Origin: JAJRXR01 sp041987545
Lineage (GTDB): Bacteria > Planctomycetota > Phycisphaerae > Phycisphaerales > UBA1924
Reading direction: 5' to 3'
DNA length: 64,000 nucleotides
Assembly: GCA_041987545.1 (NCBI GenBank)
Contig: JBHIWH010000010.1
Coordinates: 1-64,000, forward strand
Position numbers and translations under genes: made by a program
Part shown: in pieces, positions 25,639-34,250 of the stretch
Numbering within the stretch: the stretch's first letter is position 1
Layout: every line of letters starts with the position of its first letter
The notes under the pieces: model-generated
Database searches by the model: none
The model's input: only the letters and a program-made list of their open reading frames with translations
What the model was told of the DNA's origin: nothing

Positions 25639-26856
25639 TCAGCCGCCGGGCGTCTCCGGCAGCAGGTAGTGCAGCACGTACGCGGTCGGGAACGCCGGGT
25701 AGGCGATCCGCAGACGGAACCCGTGGAACGCGCCCGGGTCCCACCCGAGCCGGCCGTACACCGCCGCGAGCATGCCCCGGTAGTCGGGCGCCTCGGGCGT
25801 CGCGGGCGCGAGGGGCCCCGCGCCCAGGTCCTGGAGCCGCTCGGCCATGGGCAGACGCGTCCGCCTCGGGTCGGGCCCGCCGGCCCCGATGTCGCTCTCG
25901 AGGGCGACCTCCGGCGGGAGCGCCCACGTCATCGACTCGTGCACGAAGAAGTCCAGCAGCATCAGCTCCGCCGGGATGTCGCACCGGGCCCTGTGCTCGC
26001 CCCGGTCGTTCTCCTTGGTCGCCCAGTACGGGATCCCGCGCTGCACCGCGCCGAACACGCACGTCAGCGCCCCCGTGTTGCCCACCGGTCCCTCGACCAG
26101 CTCGAAGCTCGTGTACGACCCGCGGTCGCGCCGCCGCAGGTTCAGCGCCGAGTCCGAGCAGAAGTCGGCCAGCAGCGGTGCGTGCTCCGGGCCCGCGTAC
26201 CTCGGGTCGATCGCCTCCGAGGCCGAGGTCGCCATCGGCGTCCCGTCGTCGTTCTGGCTCTGGCGAGACGCCATCACCCACGAGACGTCCGGGCGCAGGC
26301 GGCGGAAGTCGATCAGGCCGTTGATCGACGCGAAGTCCAGCAGCCCGGGCTCGGCGCCCGGGGCCACGATGCCCACCTTCAGCGTCACCCGCGCCTGCAC
26401 GCCCCACAGGTAGCTCGCCCCTTGGTACAGCAGCTTCCTGTGATGCTCGTCCCGCTGCTCGCGGCCGGCGGGGCTCAACTCCACACCCATCATCTCGAGC
26501 GTCGCCCGGTCGCCGCAGTGCACGCGGATCAGGCTCTCGAAGCCCTCGACCGCCTCGCGGGCCGTCCTGATCTGGTCCGCCGGCACGCCCGCCCTCTGGG
26601 CCCCCCGCAGCAGCAGCTTCACCCCCGACGCGCCCGGCATGTGCTGGAGCGCCACCGCCGGGTCGTCGGCCTGGACCACCTTTGCGATCTTCCACGCCAG
26701 TGTCTTGGTCAGCCCGGCCTCGCGGCTGATCGAGCCCGGGTCCTGCGGGTCGGCCCCCATCGCGACCAGCAGGTCGCTGAACGACCCACGCACCGATCGG
26801 ACCACGCTCCGCGCGTGCGTCGGGAAGGGCGGCGGGGCGGTCTCGGGGGCCAGCAT
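25639..26856 (-). CDS. Large unknown protein, paralog of the gene at 47662
   Basis: 405 aa, soluble, no recognised family. An N-terminal helical region (SFSDLLVAMGADPQDPGSIS, REAGLTKTLAWKIAKVVQAD) resembles a helix-turn-helix. It is followed by MPGASGVKLLLRGAQRAGVP, YQGASYLWGVQARVTLKVGI and a mixed C-terminal domain ending RLGWDPGAFHGFRLRIAYPA. A second member is at 47662-48909. The frame is open to 26946, but TACAAT at 26914-26909 overlaps ATG 26910. ATG 26856 has GGAG 5 nt upstream and a suitable leader of about 46 nt, so it is preferred. Confidence 0.7.
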   Translation of the reverse strand: MLAPETAPPPFPTHARSVVRSVRGSFSDLLVAMGADPQDPGSISREAGLTKTLAWKIAKVVQADDPAVALQHMPGASGVKLLLRGAQRAGVPADQIRTAREAVEGFESLIRVHCGDRATLEMMGVELSPAGREQRDEHHRKLLYQGASYLWGVQARVTLKVGIVAPGAEPGLLDFASINGLIDFRRLRPDVSWVMASRQSQNDDGTPMATSASEAIDPRYAGPEHAPLLADFCSDSALNLRRRDRGSYTSFELVEGPVGNTGALTCVFGAVQRGIPYWATKENDRGEHRARCDIPAELMLLDFFVHESMTWALPPEVALESDIGAGGPDPRRTRLPMAERLQDLGAGPLAPATPEAPDYRGMLAAVYGRLGWDPGAFHGFRLRIAYPAFPTAYVLHYLLPETPGG

Positions 26857-26988
26857 GGGGTCTCCGGCGGGGCGGGTCGCGCGGGCCGTCCTGGCCCTCT
26901 GGGCGGCCATTGTAGCCGGATCCGCCCCGAGCCCAAGACCCACCACGAAGATTCATATGAAAATCTGCAAGAAGATACGGGCGAACTC

Positions 26989-27016
26989 TTGTGCGGCGAT
27001 CGAGGACCGGTATGCT
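26989..27016 (+). promoter_or_regulatory. Sigma70-like promoter for the exported-protein gene
   Basis: TTGTGC (26989-26994), 16-nt spacer, TATGCT (27011-27016), placing the start near 27023 and giving a leader of about 65 nt with GAAGGAG before the ATG at 27088. The region just upstream (26947-26980) is AT-rich and contains the palindrome TTCATATGAA (26952-26961). Confidence 0.55.
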
Positions 27017-27087
27017 CGCCCGAGAGACCGGGCCAGCCGCGCCCGAGAGAGAGCACGCGCCGACGGCGCGAGAGAAGGAGAGACCCG

Positions 27088-27693
27088 ATGACCCGACGCA
27101 CCGCACCCGTCCTCGCGCTCGCCTGCGCCGCGGGCCTGGCCCACGCCGACATCACCGAGACCGGCGAGTTCTTCGGCGACGCCTTCGAGACCTTCGAGAA
27201 CGTCGCGACCCCGGGCGCCCACCCCGGCCCGCTGAACGTCTTCGGCGGGGGCGCCACCCTCGACGACTCGGTCGCCCACACCATCGTCATCGCCTTCAAC
27301 TTCACCGGCGCCTCGGGCACCGTGCTGCCCCTGGGCGGCAACCTGTTCGGCGCGACCCTCGCGGGCGCGGCTGTGTACGACTTCGACACCGAGCTGTACC
27401 GCTTCGGCGGGTACGTCAACACCGTCGGTGTGCTCGGCGGCGGGACCGCCGTCTTCAAGGACGACGAGGGGAACGTCATCGACACCGTCTCGTTCTCGTC
27501 GAACCCGATCGAGTGGACCTGGATCGGCTGGGAGAGCGACACCGCGTTCACGACCGTCGAGCTCTCGGGCGCGAACGGGATCGGCCAGGGGCTGCTCTTT
27601 GACAACATGCACGCGGGCTACTTCCCCACCCCGGGCGCCGCGGGCGCGCTCGCGATGGGCCTGGGAGTCCTGGCGCGCCGCCGCACGCGCTGA
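27088..27693 (+). CDS. Exported PEP-CTERM-like protein
   Basis: 201 aa. Signal peptide APVLALACAAGLAHA, body DITETGEFFGDAFETFENV... with a beta-sandwich-like run of short strands, and a sorting-like tail PTPGAAGALAMGLGVLARRR. A clear AAGGAG ribosome binding site lies 7 nt before the ATG. It is followed 121 nt later on the same strand by a protein with a dockerin-like tail, the same neighbour type seen at two other loci in this window. Function unknown; surface location inferred. Confidence 0.8.
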   Translation: MTRRTAPVLALACAAGLAHADITETGEFFGDAFETFENVATPGAHPGPLNVFGGGATLDDSVAHTIVIAFNFTGASGTVLPLGGNLFGATLAGAAVYDFDTELYRFGGYVNTVGVLGGGTAVFKDDEGNVIDTVSFSSNPIEWTWIGWESDTAFTTVELSGANGIGQGLLFDNMHAGYFPTPGAAGALAMGLGVLARRRTR

Positions 27694-27814
27694 TCGATCA
27701 AGCAAGCGACGCTCCCCCGGCGCGCCGCGCCGACTCCCTCGGGCGCGGCCGCGCCGGGAGAGGACGACACACACCACCCCTGCCCGCCGGGCGGGCATGC
27801 GCAGGACCCACGAC

Positions 27815-28825
27815 ATGCGAACCGCACCGATGACGACCGCCGCCCTCGCCCTCCTTGCCGGCGCCGCGCTCGCCGGCCCGACCGCCTACGCCCCGGACGG
27901 GCTGTACACGTCGAGCAAGACCCAGGACGACCTGATCATGTTCGACGTGGACAACCCGTCGGACTACGTGATCGTCGGCCCCATGGGCGTTGACGACATC
28001 GGGTTCGGCGGCATGGACTTCGACGACGAGGGCAACCTCTACGCCTACGCGTCCTTCTTCCGCACGACCGGGGGCGCGGCGTCCGGGCTCTACAGCGTGA
28101 ACACCGACACGGGCCAGGCGACCCCCATCGGGTTCTCCCTCCAGACGCTCGAGGACCTCGCGTTCAACCCCGCCGACGGCCAGATGTACGGCATCCGCTC
28201 CCAGATCACCAACACCAAGCTCTACCGCGTCAACCTGCAGACCGGCTCGGTCACCGAGGTCGGCGAGTTCACGGGCCTGCCCGAGATCCAGCGCGGCATG
28301 GGCTTCGCCATCGACTCGGCCGGCGACTACTACCTGCACGATATGCTCGAGGACAAGGTCTACAAGGCGGGCGCGGACCTCGCGTTCACCGAGCTGTACC
28401 TGATCCCGCAGGACACCAACTTCAGCCAGGGTATGACGATCGACTGGTCGCGCGACGACCAGGGCTACCACGCCGCCACCGGGCAGGGCGTCTTCCCGAA
28501 CTACTTCACAAACCTCAACCTGTTCAGCACCGACGGCTCGTCGTACGTCGTGGGACAGACGTTCGGCCCGCAGATCGACGGCGGGGACGGGTTCTTCTAC
28601 CCGCCGGTCGAGTGCGGCGATGTCGCCATCGTCCCCGGCCCCTCGGGGTGCAACGCCGCGGACCTGGCCGAGCCCTTCGGCCAACTCGACTTCTCCGACG
28701 TGACCGCGTTCCTGACCGCGTTCGGCGCGATGGACGACGCGGCGGATCTGGCCGAACCGACGGGTCAGTGGGACTTCTCCGACGTGACGGCGTTCCTGTC
28801 CGCGTTCGGCGCCGGCTGCCCGTAG
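27815..28825 (+). CDS. Exported beta-propeller-like protein with twin dockerin-like C-terminal repeat
   Basis: 336 aa. A signal peptide (APMTTAALALLAGAALAGP) is followed by a body of repeated short strands with alternating 'GLYSVNTDTGQATPIG', 'LEDLAFNPADGQMYGI' and 'KLYRVNLQTGSVTEVG' units, resembling a beta-propeller. The C terminus holds two copies of a degenerate EF/dockerin-like repeat: DLAEPFGQLDFSDVTAFL and DLAEPTGQWDFSDVTAFL, ending FGAGCP. ATGs at 27797, 27815 and 27830 are in frame; 27815 gives the most regular signal peptide. A GC-rich hairpin without a T-run lies in the gap before it. Ligand unknown. Confidence 0.75.
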   Translation: MRTAPMTTAALALLAGAALAGPTAYAPDGLYTSSKTQDDLIMFDVDNPSDYVIVGPMGVDDIGFGGMDFDDEGNLYAYASFFRTTGGAASGLYSVNTDTGQATPIGFSLQTLEDLAFNPADGQMYGIRSQITNTKLYRVNLQTGSVTEVGEFTGLPEIQRGMGFAIDSAGDYYLHDMLEDKVYKAGADLAFTELYLIPQDTNFSQGMTIDWSRDDQGYHAATGQGVFPNYFTNLNLFSTDGSSYVVGQTFGPQIDGGDGFFYPPVECGDVAIVPGPSGCNAADLAEPFGQLDFSDVTAFLTAFGAMDDAADLAEPTGQWDFSDVTAFLSAFGAGCP

Positions 28826-28865
28826 AGGGACCCGACTCGGTCGGGCCCGGAGCCGCCCGGCGGGC

Positions 28866-29780
28866 TCAGAACGCGATCTCGAGACGGGCGAAGAGCCCGG
28901 AGACGCTCAGCGAGGCGTCCAGGTCCTGCACCTGGACGGTCGTCCGCAGGTACTGGTAGCCCGCCCGCAGGCCGACGGTGGGCGACAAGTCCAGCCCGGT
29001 CTGGGCCGTCAGGTCCAGCAGCGACGCGCCGTCGGGGATCGTGTGCGTCTGGGCGGCGCCCGCGATGAAGAACTTCTCGCTGACGTCCCACCGCACGCCC
29101 CCGCCCACGACGGGCACGGGCGCGACGCCCTGCGCATCGTCCAGGCGGGACGAGACGAGGTTCCCGTCCGAGTCGTACTCGCCCACGCGCCCGACGATGT
29201 TCGCCTGCACGGCCTGCACGCCGCCCATCAATGACAGCGTGATCGGGCCGCGGCTGACCGCGTCCCACCGGAACGCGACGTTGTACAGATCGATGTCGCC
29301 CCGGTCGTCGGCGAACGCGGACAGGCGGTCGGGCCGCAGCGCCCCGGCGTCCCCGCTCACCCCGCCGTCGCGCAACTGCGTCGGCCGGGAGAACTCGATG
29401 CGGAGGCTAGGCGCGAGCTCCAGGGGCGACCGCTCGCTCCGGAGCAGCTCGTCGAGCGGGTCGGATCGCGGGGCGTCGAACCCCGAGACCCCGAGCACCG
29501 CCGTGCCCTCGCGGGGCGCAAACGAATCGCCGGCGGCGTGCGCCGCGTGTGCGTGTTGATCGGGGTCCGTGGCGTCCGCCGCGCCCGTGGTCAGCGACAA
29601 CGACGGGTTGTCCAGGGTGGCGGCCTGGTCCGCGTCGCTGGCCGGCGTGTCGTCGGCGACGACCGTCACAGGCGTGAGCGCCCGGGAGATCGAGAGCGTG
29701 ATCGGCCCGCCGTCGCTCGCCAGCGCGCCCGTCGGGGCGCCGGCGAGCAGGAGCAGGGCTGTCACGGCGTGCGTTCGCAC
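28866..29780 (-). CDS. Putative outer-membrane beta-barrel protein
   Basis: 304 aa from GTG 29780, which has CGGAG upstream and gives a regular signal peptide (VTALLLLAGAPTGALA). A Ser/Asp/Ala-rich linker follows, then a C-terminal half of alternating amphipathic strands (YNVAFRWDAVSRGPITLSL, VVGGGVRWDVSEKFFIAG, TVGLRAGYQYLRTTVQV). The protein ends LFARLEIAF, with a terminal Phe as in the beta-signal read by the BAM machinery. The frame extends to a GTG at 29816, giving a poorer signal peptide. Transport substrate unknown. Confidence 0.65.
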   Translation of the reverse strand: MRTHAVTALLLLAGAPTGALASDGGPITLSISRALTPVTVVADDTPASDADQAATLDNPSLSLTTGAADATDPDQHAHAAHAAGDSFAPREGTAVLGVSGFDAPRSDPLDELLRSERSPLELAPSLRIEFSRPTQLRDGGVSGDAGALRPDRLSAFADDRGDIDLYNVAFRWDAVSRGPITLSLMGGVQAVQANIVGRVGEYDSDGNLVSSRLDDAQGVAPVPVVGGGVRWDVSEKFFIAGAAQTHTIPDGASLLDLTAQTGLDLSPTVGLRAGYQYLRTTVQVQDLDASLSVSGLFARLEIAF

Positions 29781-29891
29781 GGTTCGGGTCTCCGCGGGGT
29801 TCGGCCCTCGTTCCACCGAGGCGCCGGCCCCAATTCTCGCGCCGAGCGCCGGCCGGGTCCAGCGTCGCGCCCGGGGTGGCTCTCAGACGCT

Positions 29892-30740
29892 CTATCGGCT
29901 GTTTGGCGCCGCTAACTCGTCACAGAACGCCGCGATCTCACCAATTGTCCGGTCCAGTTGCGGCGAGCGATCGCCCCCGGGCCGGGCCGGGTTCGGTGTG
30001 TTCAGCACGTGATCCCCGCCCTCGATCAACACACGCCGCGCCGATCGGGCGGCGCCCACGATGGTCGCCGAGGCGCCCGGATCGACCGTCGTGTCCGCGT
30101 CGCCGTGCATCACGAGCAAGGGCGCCGGGACGCGCGCCGCCGCCGCCGGCACGTCGTGCCGCGCCGGCTCGTCGAGCTGGTCCTGGAGCCAGGCGCGGCC
30201 GACGCGAAGCGTCTGACCCGTCCGTCCGCTGGGCGAGTCGAGCGTCCCGGCCCGCAGCAGCTCCTGCTTCTGGTCTTGGCTCAGCGAGCAGCACGTACCC
30301 GGCGCGTTGATCGTGACCACGCCCGCGAGGTTGTCGATCTCATCGGCGCGCCACGCCGCGGCGAGCAGCGCCGTCACGCCGCCCCGCGAGTGCCCGACGA
30401 GGACGAGCGGGAGACCCCGTCCCGCGATCTTGCCCTCGCGGACCGCGCCCGCGACCGCCGCCACGTCCTCGACCTGGAACGCCCACGTGTCCCGCTCGAA
30501 CAGGTCGGGCCGCTCGAACGTCTCGACGCGGTCGGTCATCCCGGAGTGGGCGAGGTTGAACCGGTGGCAGATGATCCCTGCGTCGGCCAGGGCGCGCCCG
30601 ATCACGGGGAACATGCCGTAGTCCTTGTACCCCTTGAAGCCGTGCACCAGCAGCACGGCGCAGCGCGCTCCGCTCCCCGGTGAGTCGGTGTCGCCCAGGA
30701 TCGGCAGGCCCTCGCTGCCGGTGATGGTCCAGTCGCTCAT
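29892..30740 (-). CDS. Alpha/beta hydrolase
   Basis: 282 aa, cytoplasmic. Oxyanion strand VLLVHGFKGYKDYGMFPVIG, nucleophile elbow LVGHSRGGVTALLAAAW (Ser), acid region LLVMHGDADTTVDPGASATI and catalytic His in EGGDHVLNTPNP. The triad is complete. Such small serine hydrolases act on esters or peptides; the substrate is not readable. A GGAGG ribosome binding site lies 6 nt before the ATG. It diverges from the LOG gene at 30799. Confidence 0.85.
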   Translation of the reverse strand: MSDWTITGSEGLPILGDTDSPGSGARCAVLLVHGFKGYKDYGMFPVIGRALADAGIICHRFNLAHSGMTDRVETFERPDLFERDTWAFQVEDVAAVAGAVREGKIAGRGLPLVLVGHSRGGVTALLAAAWRADEIDNLAGVVTINAPGTCCSLSQDQKQELLRAGTLDSPSGRTGQTLRVGRAWLQDQLDEPARHDVPAAAARVPAPLLVMHGDADTTVDPGASATIVGAARSARRVLIEGGDHVLNTPNPARPGGDRSPQLDRTIGEIAAFCDELAAPNSR

Positions 30741-30798
30741 CTGGCCTCCGCGCGTCGGCGGGCCGTGGTCACGATCGCCGCCCGGCTATTCTCCGCCC

Positions 30799-31641
30799 AT
30801 GGACCTCGACCCGTCCAGACGTGAATCCCCGCCCGGCGCCGACGCGGCCCGCCCCGCAGAGGACGCCGAGCGGCCCTGGGGCAAGCGTCCCCCGCCCGGC
30901 GACGAGAAGACCCTGCTCGCCGGCCCCCGCCTGCGTCGCGAGGAATTGTTCCGGGCGGGCAAGATCTTCTTCGAGTTCATCCGGGGCTTCCGCCAGCTTC
31001 ACTTCATCGGGCCGTGCGTGACCGTCTTCGGCTCGGCCCGGTTCGAGGAGGGGCACGAGTACTACGAGCTGGCCAGGCGGACGGGCCGGGTCTTGGCCGA
31101 GGCCGGCTACGCCGTCATGACGGGCGGCGGGCCCGGCGTCATGGAGGCGGCCAACCGGGGCGCCAAGGACGGCCGCGGCCTCTCGGTCGGCTGCAACATC
31201 GAGCTGCCCATGGAGCAGGAGCCCAACGCCTACCTCGACAAGTTTGTCGAGTTCCACTACTTCTTCGTCCGCAAGGTCATGCTCGTCAAGTACTCGGACG
31301 CGTTCGTCGTCATGCCCGGCGGCTTCGGCACGCTCGACGAGATCTTCGAGACCGCCGTCCTCATGCAGACCGGCAAGATCGACCACTTCCCCATCGTGAT
31401 CATGGGCCGCAAGTTCTGGGCGCCGATGCGCGAGTTCATCGACCGGTCGCTGATCGGCATGGGCACGATCTCGCCCGAGGACATGGACCTGATCCACACG
31501 ACCGACGACCCCGACGAGGCGGTCGCGATCATCGAGTCCCACAAGCAGAGCCGCGCCGCGCAGAAGCGCGAGGTCGCGCCCAGCCCGATCCTGGGCGAGA
31601 AGTCGGGCCAGGCGGCGCCGGCGAATCCGGAGGCGACATGA
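30799..31641 (+). CDS. LOG family protein (lysine decarboxylase-like Rossmann protein)
   Basis: 280 aa. The first ~60 residues are Pro/Arg-rich and then the family core begins: VTVFGSARFEEGHEYYELA, AVMTGGGPGVMEAANRGA and the signature PGGFGTLDEIFE. LOG proteins bind nucleotide monophosphates and many are cytokinin-activating phosphoribohydrolases; others are of unknown role (family knowledge). ATG 30799 follows TATTCT (30787-30792) by 6 nt, so the mRNA is probably leaderless. It overlaps the following hydrolase gene as ATGA (31638-31641). Confidence 0.9.
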   Translation: MDLDPSRRESPPGADAARPAEDAERPWGKRPPPGDEKTLLAGPRLRREELFRAGKIFFEFIRGFRQLHFIGPCVTVFGSARFEEGHEYYELARRTGRVLAEAGYAVMTGGGPGVMEAANRGAKDGRGLSVGCNIELPMEQEPNAYLDKFVEFHYFFVRKVMLVKYSDAFVVMPGGFGTLDEIFETAVLMQTGKIDHFPIVIMGRKFWAPMREFIDRSLIGMGTISPEDMDLIHTTDDPDEAVAIIESHKQSRAAQKREVAPSPILGEKSGQAAPANPEAT

Positions 31642-32432
31642 GAGCGTCCCTTGCCGCGGTCGTTGTCTGTGCACTCACGCTCGTCGCGCCCGCGATCGCG
31701 GCGCCCCCGACCCCGGGCGTTCACCTCGTCCAGGTCGAGGGCGAGCGGGGGCCCGTGAAGGGCGCGATCTACGTCCCGCGCGAGCTGGACCTCGCCGAGC
31801 CGGCGCCCACCGTCGTCTTCCTGCACGGCTACGGCGAGTGCGGGACCGACGGGCTCAAGCAACTGGGCGTGGGCCTGCCCAACGCCATCGTCTGGGACGC
31901 CGCCCGCTGGCCCTTCGTCGTCGTCATCCCCCAGAAGCCCGAGTTCAACGTGGACTGGGACGAGTACCTCGACGCGGTGCTGTCGATGCTGGATCTGGCG
32001 ATCGCCGAGTTCGGCGCCGACCCAGATCGCGTCGGCCTCACGGGCCTGAGCCAGGGCGGGCACGGCACGATCGCCCTGGCATCCCGCCACCCCGAGCGGT
32101 TCCGGGCCGCCGCCCCCGTCTGCGGGTACACGATGCGCCGCTTCGAGCCCGAAGGCGGGCGCGTCTCGTTCGACTCGCCGACGCCCGACGAGCGGTACGC
32201 CCGGGCCGCCGAGGCGATGAGGGGCATGGCCGTCTGGATCTTCCACGGCGGGCGTGACGACATTGTCCCGCCGTCCGAGTCGGAGAAGCTCCACGAGGCC
32301 TTGCTCGCCGCCGACGCGCCCGACGCGAAGCTGACCATCTACCCCGAGGACAACCACAACTCGTGGGACTCGGCGTACCGCAAGAGCGGGCTCTGGGACT
32401 GGTTCGCCGAAAGGCTCGCCGCGGACGATTAG
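31638..32432 (+). CDS. Secreted alpha/beta hydrolase (phospholipase/carboxylesterase type)
   Basis: 264 aa. Signal peptide ASLAAVVVCALTLVAPAIA, then the hydrolase fold with PTVVFLHGYGECGTDGLKQL, nucleophile elbow LTGLSQGGHGTIALA, acid in IFHGGRDDIVPPSES and His in YPEDNHNSWDSAY. The motif set fits the phospholipase/carboxylesterase or poly(3-hydroxybutyrate)-like depolymerase type seen as exported enzymes; substrate unknown. The ATG overlaps the LOG stop. Its TAG shares two bases with the stop of the convergent aminotransferase gene. Confidence 0.85.
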   Translation: MRASLAAVVVCALTLVAPAIAAPPTPGVHLVQVEGERGPVKGAIYVPRELDLAEPAPTVVFLHGYGECGTDGLKQLGVGLPNAIVWDAARWPFVVVIPQKPEFNVDWDEYLDAVLSMLDLAIAEFGADPDRVGLTGLSQGGHGTIALASRHPERFRAAAPVCGYTMRRFEPEGGRVSFDSPTPDERYARAAEAMRGMAVWIFHGGRDDIVPPSESEKLHEALLAADAPDAKLTIYPEDNHNSWDSAYRKSGLWDWFAERLAADD

Positions 32433-33343
32433 CCGACGACCCGCTCGCCCTCGCGCGAGGTCAGCTCGGCGAAGAGCCCACGCAGCCGCATCGTCACCGG
32501 CCCGGCCGAGCCCGCCCCGATCCGCCGCCCGTCGATCGTGCCCACCCAGGCGATCTCGCCCATTGTGCCGGTCGTGAAGCACTCGTCGGCGCGGTAGACC
32601 TCGGCCATCGAGATATCCCGCTCGGCGCTGGGGATGCCGTGCTCGGCGCACAGCCCCAGCACCGCCGCCCGCGTGACGCCCTCCGGGCAGGCGACGCAAC
32701 GGCTCGTCTCGACCCTGCCACCCGAGACGATGAACACGTGCGTCGCGTTCGCCTCGGCCAGGAACCCCCGCTGGTCGAGCATCACCGCGTCGTCGGCGCC
32801 CGCGGCGTTCGCCTCGACCTTGGCCATGATCGACTGGATGAGGTTGCAATGGTGGATCTTCGGGTCCATCTGGTCGGGCCCGAACCGTCGGATGCTCGAA
32901 GTGATGAGCGTGAGGCCGCCCGTCCCGGCCGCCGAGTCGTACACGGGCGCCTTGTGCTCGGCCAGCACGATCAGCGTCGGGCCCGACTGGTTGAGCCTCG
33001 GGTCCATCCCGCTCGTGATCTTGACGCCCCGCGTGAGCGTGAGGCGGATGTGCACGCCGTCGCGCATCGAGTTGGCCTCGAGCGTCTTCTTGATCTCCGC
33101 GATCAGCTCGTCGTGGCTCGGGATCGATCCGAACGCGAGCGCCTTGGCCGAGTGCGTCAGCCGGTCCAGGTGCTCGCGGAGCCTGAAGACGCGTCCGTCG
33201 TAGACCCGCAGACCCTCCCAGACCGCGTCCCCGCCCTGGACGGCCGAGTCGAAGGGCGACACGCCCGCCTGATCGCGGTGGATCAGCTCGCCGTTGATGT
33301 TGACAAGCAGGTCGCGGTTCTTCTCGTTGAACGTCTGGAGCAT
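32429..33343 (-). CDS. PLP class IV aminotransferase (branched-chain-like)
   Basis: 304 aa fold-type IV PLP enzyme. Key marks: LVNINGELIHRDQAGVSPFD, QGGDAVWEGLRVYDGRVFRL, HLDRLTHSAKALAF, RLTLTRGVKITSGMD, Lys of the Schiff base in DPKIHHCNLIQSIMAKVEA, the acidic segment DDAVMLDQRGFLAEANATHV, PEGVTRAAVLGLC and FTTGTMGEIAWVGTIDGR. This is an aminotransferase/aminodeoxychorismate lyase-type family. The sequence resembles the C-terminal half of plant 'branched-chain aminotransferase-like' proteins (from memory), whose N-terminal half resembles the sulfotransferase-like gene at 34251. TACGCT (33355-33350) lies 6 nt before the ATG. Confidence 0.85.
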   Translation of the reverse strand: MLQTFNEKNRDLLVNINGELIHRDQAGVSPFDSAVQGGDAVWEGLRVYDGRVFRLREHLDRLTHSAKALAFGSIPSHDELIAEIKKTLEANSMRDGVHIRLTLTRGVKITSGMDPRLNQSGPTLIVLAEHKAPVYDSAAGTGGLTLITSSIRRFGPDQMDPKIHHCNLIQSIMAKVEANAAGADDAVMLDQRGFLAEANATHVFIVSGGRVETSRCVACPEGVTRAAVLGLCAEHGIPSAERDISMAEVYRADECFTTGTMGEIAWVGTIDGRRIGAGSAGPVTMRLRGLFAELTSREGERVVG

Positions 33344-33380
33344 GGGCCAAGCGTACCGCCGGCCCCCGCCCCGGGCGGCC

Positions 33381-34181
33381 CTAGACGCGCTGGCCCACGA
33401 GCGTCACGCCCGCCCACGGCACGACGATCCTGGCCGCGCGACCATCCTCCATCTCGAAGCGGATTCGCACGTGCCGGGCGCCCGCGGGCGAGAACTCGTG
33501 CTCGCCGCGTCGTGTCATCATCCGGAACAGGCCGCCGGCCCGCTCGATCGTCAGCGCCGACCGACGCTCGAACCACTTGACCACGAACCGCTCCGTCTCG
33601 CCCATCCCCCACGCGTACTCCCCGATGTACGCCTCGACCGACGCCTTCTCGGTCTTGAACGGGTCGGGCGGCGCCAGGCCCTTCGACTCCAGATACTCCA
33701 TCACTCTCGCGGCCTCGCCCGCCCGCGCGTGGTCGTGCAGCGAGATGCTGTGCGGGCCCTCCAGCTCGCCCGCGCCCGGGACGTGCTCGACCACGGCCCG
33801 CACGGCGTCCACCTCGTCCAGCGTCGCCATCGTGAACAGCGTCGGGCGTGCGCCGTGGGCGATCAGTGTCTGAACGATCTCGACCTGCCCGGTGTGCGAG
33901 GCGGCGCCGATCGCCGTCTCCCAGTCCCCGAACCCCCAGTCCCACGAGGCCTTGGCCAGCCCCGCGTCTTCGGCGAGCATCTCCTTCACCCGCTCCAGCC
34001 GCACGTGCGACGCGCCCACGAACTCGCGGGCCCGGTCCGCCGGCGTCGTCGGGTAGTCGGCGCCGACGGTGTCCGCGTCGCCCGCCGCGCTCAACGCCCG
34101 GCCCGGCCTGGCCAACGCCGTCGCCCCCAGCACGCCGACCGGTCCCGCAGCCAGAAACGCCCGCCTCGTGAACGCGTCCAT
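33381..34181 (-). CDS. Tat-exported ankyrin-repeat-type protein
   Basis: 266 aa. A twin-arginine-like signal (FTRRAFLAAGPVGVLGATAL) is followed by ankyrin-like helix pairs: REFVGASHVRLERVKEMLAE, WETAIGAASHTGQVEIVQTL and IAHGARPTLFTMATLDEVDA. The C-terminal part carries IEYLESK-like helices and a beta segment RFEMEDGRAARIVVPWAGV with no catalytic motif. The repeats indicate a protein-binding role. It stands between the sulfotransferase-like and aminotransferase genes on the same strand, with gaps of 69 and 37 nt, so all three may be one operon. Confidence 0.7.
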   Translation of the reverse strand: MDAFTRRAFLAAGPVGVLGATALARPGRALSAAGDADTVGADYPTTPADRAREFVGASHVRLERVKEMLAEDAGLAKASWDWGFGDWETAIGAASHTGQVEIVQTLIAHGARPTLFTMATLDEVDAVRAVVEHVPGAGELEGPHSISLHDHARAGEAARVMEYLESKGLAPPDPFKTEKASVEAYIGEYAWGMGETERFVVKWFERRSALTIERAGGLFRMMTRRGEHEFSPAGARHVRIRFEMEDGRAARIVVPWAGVTLVGQRV

Positions 34182-34250
34182 GGTGATGCCCTTTCGCTCT
34201 GGAGCGCTACCGCCTCCCCGGGGCGGCGTTGCACCCGCGCGGCCCCCGAG

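Noticed and set aside
31257..33350. 697-aa antisense reading frame on the minus strand
   Set aside because: It is antisense to the LOG and hydrolase genes and overlaps the aminotransferase in another frame. Its composition is Arg/Gly/Ala-rich, typical of high-GC shadow frames, with no motif.
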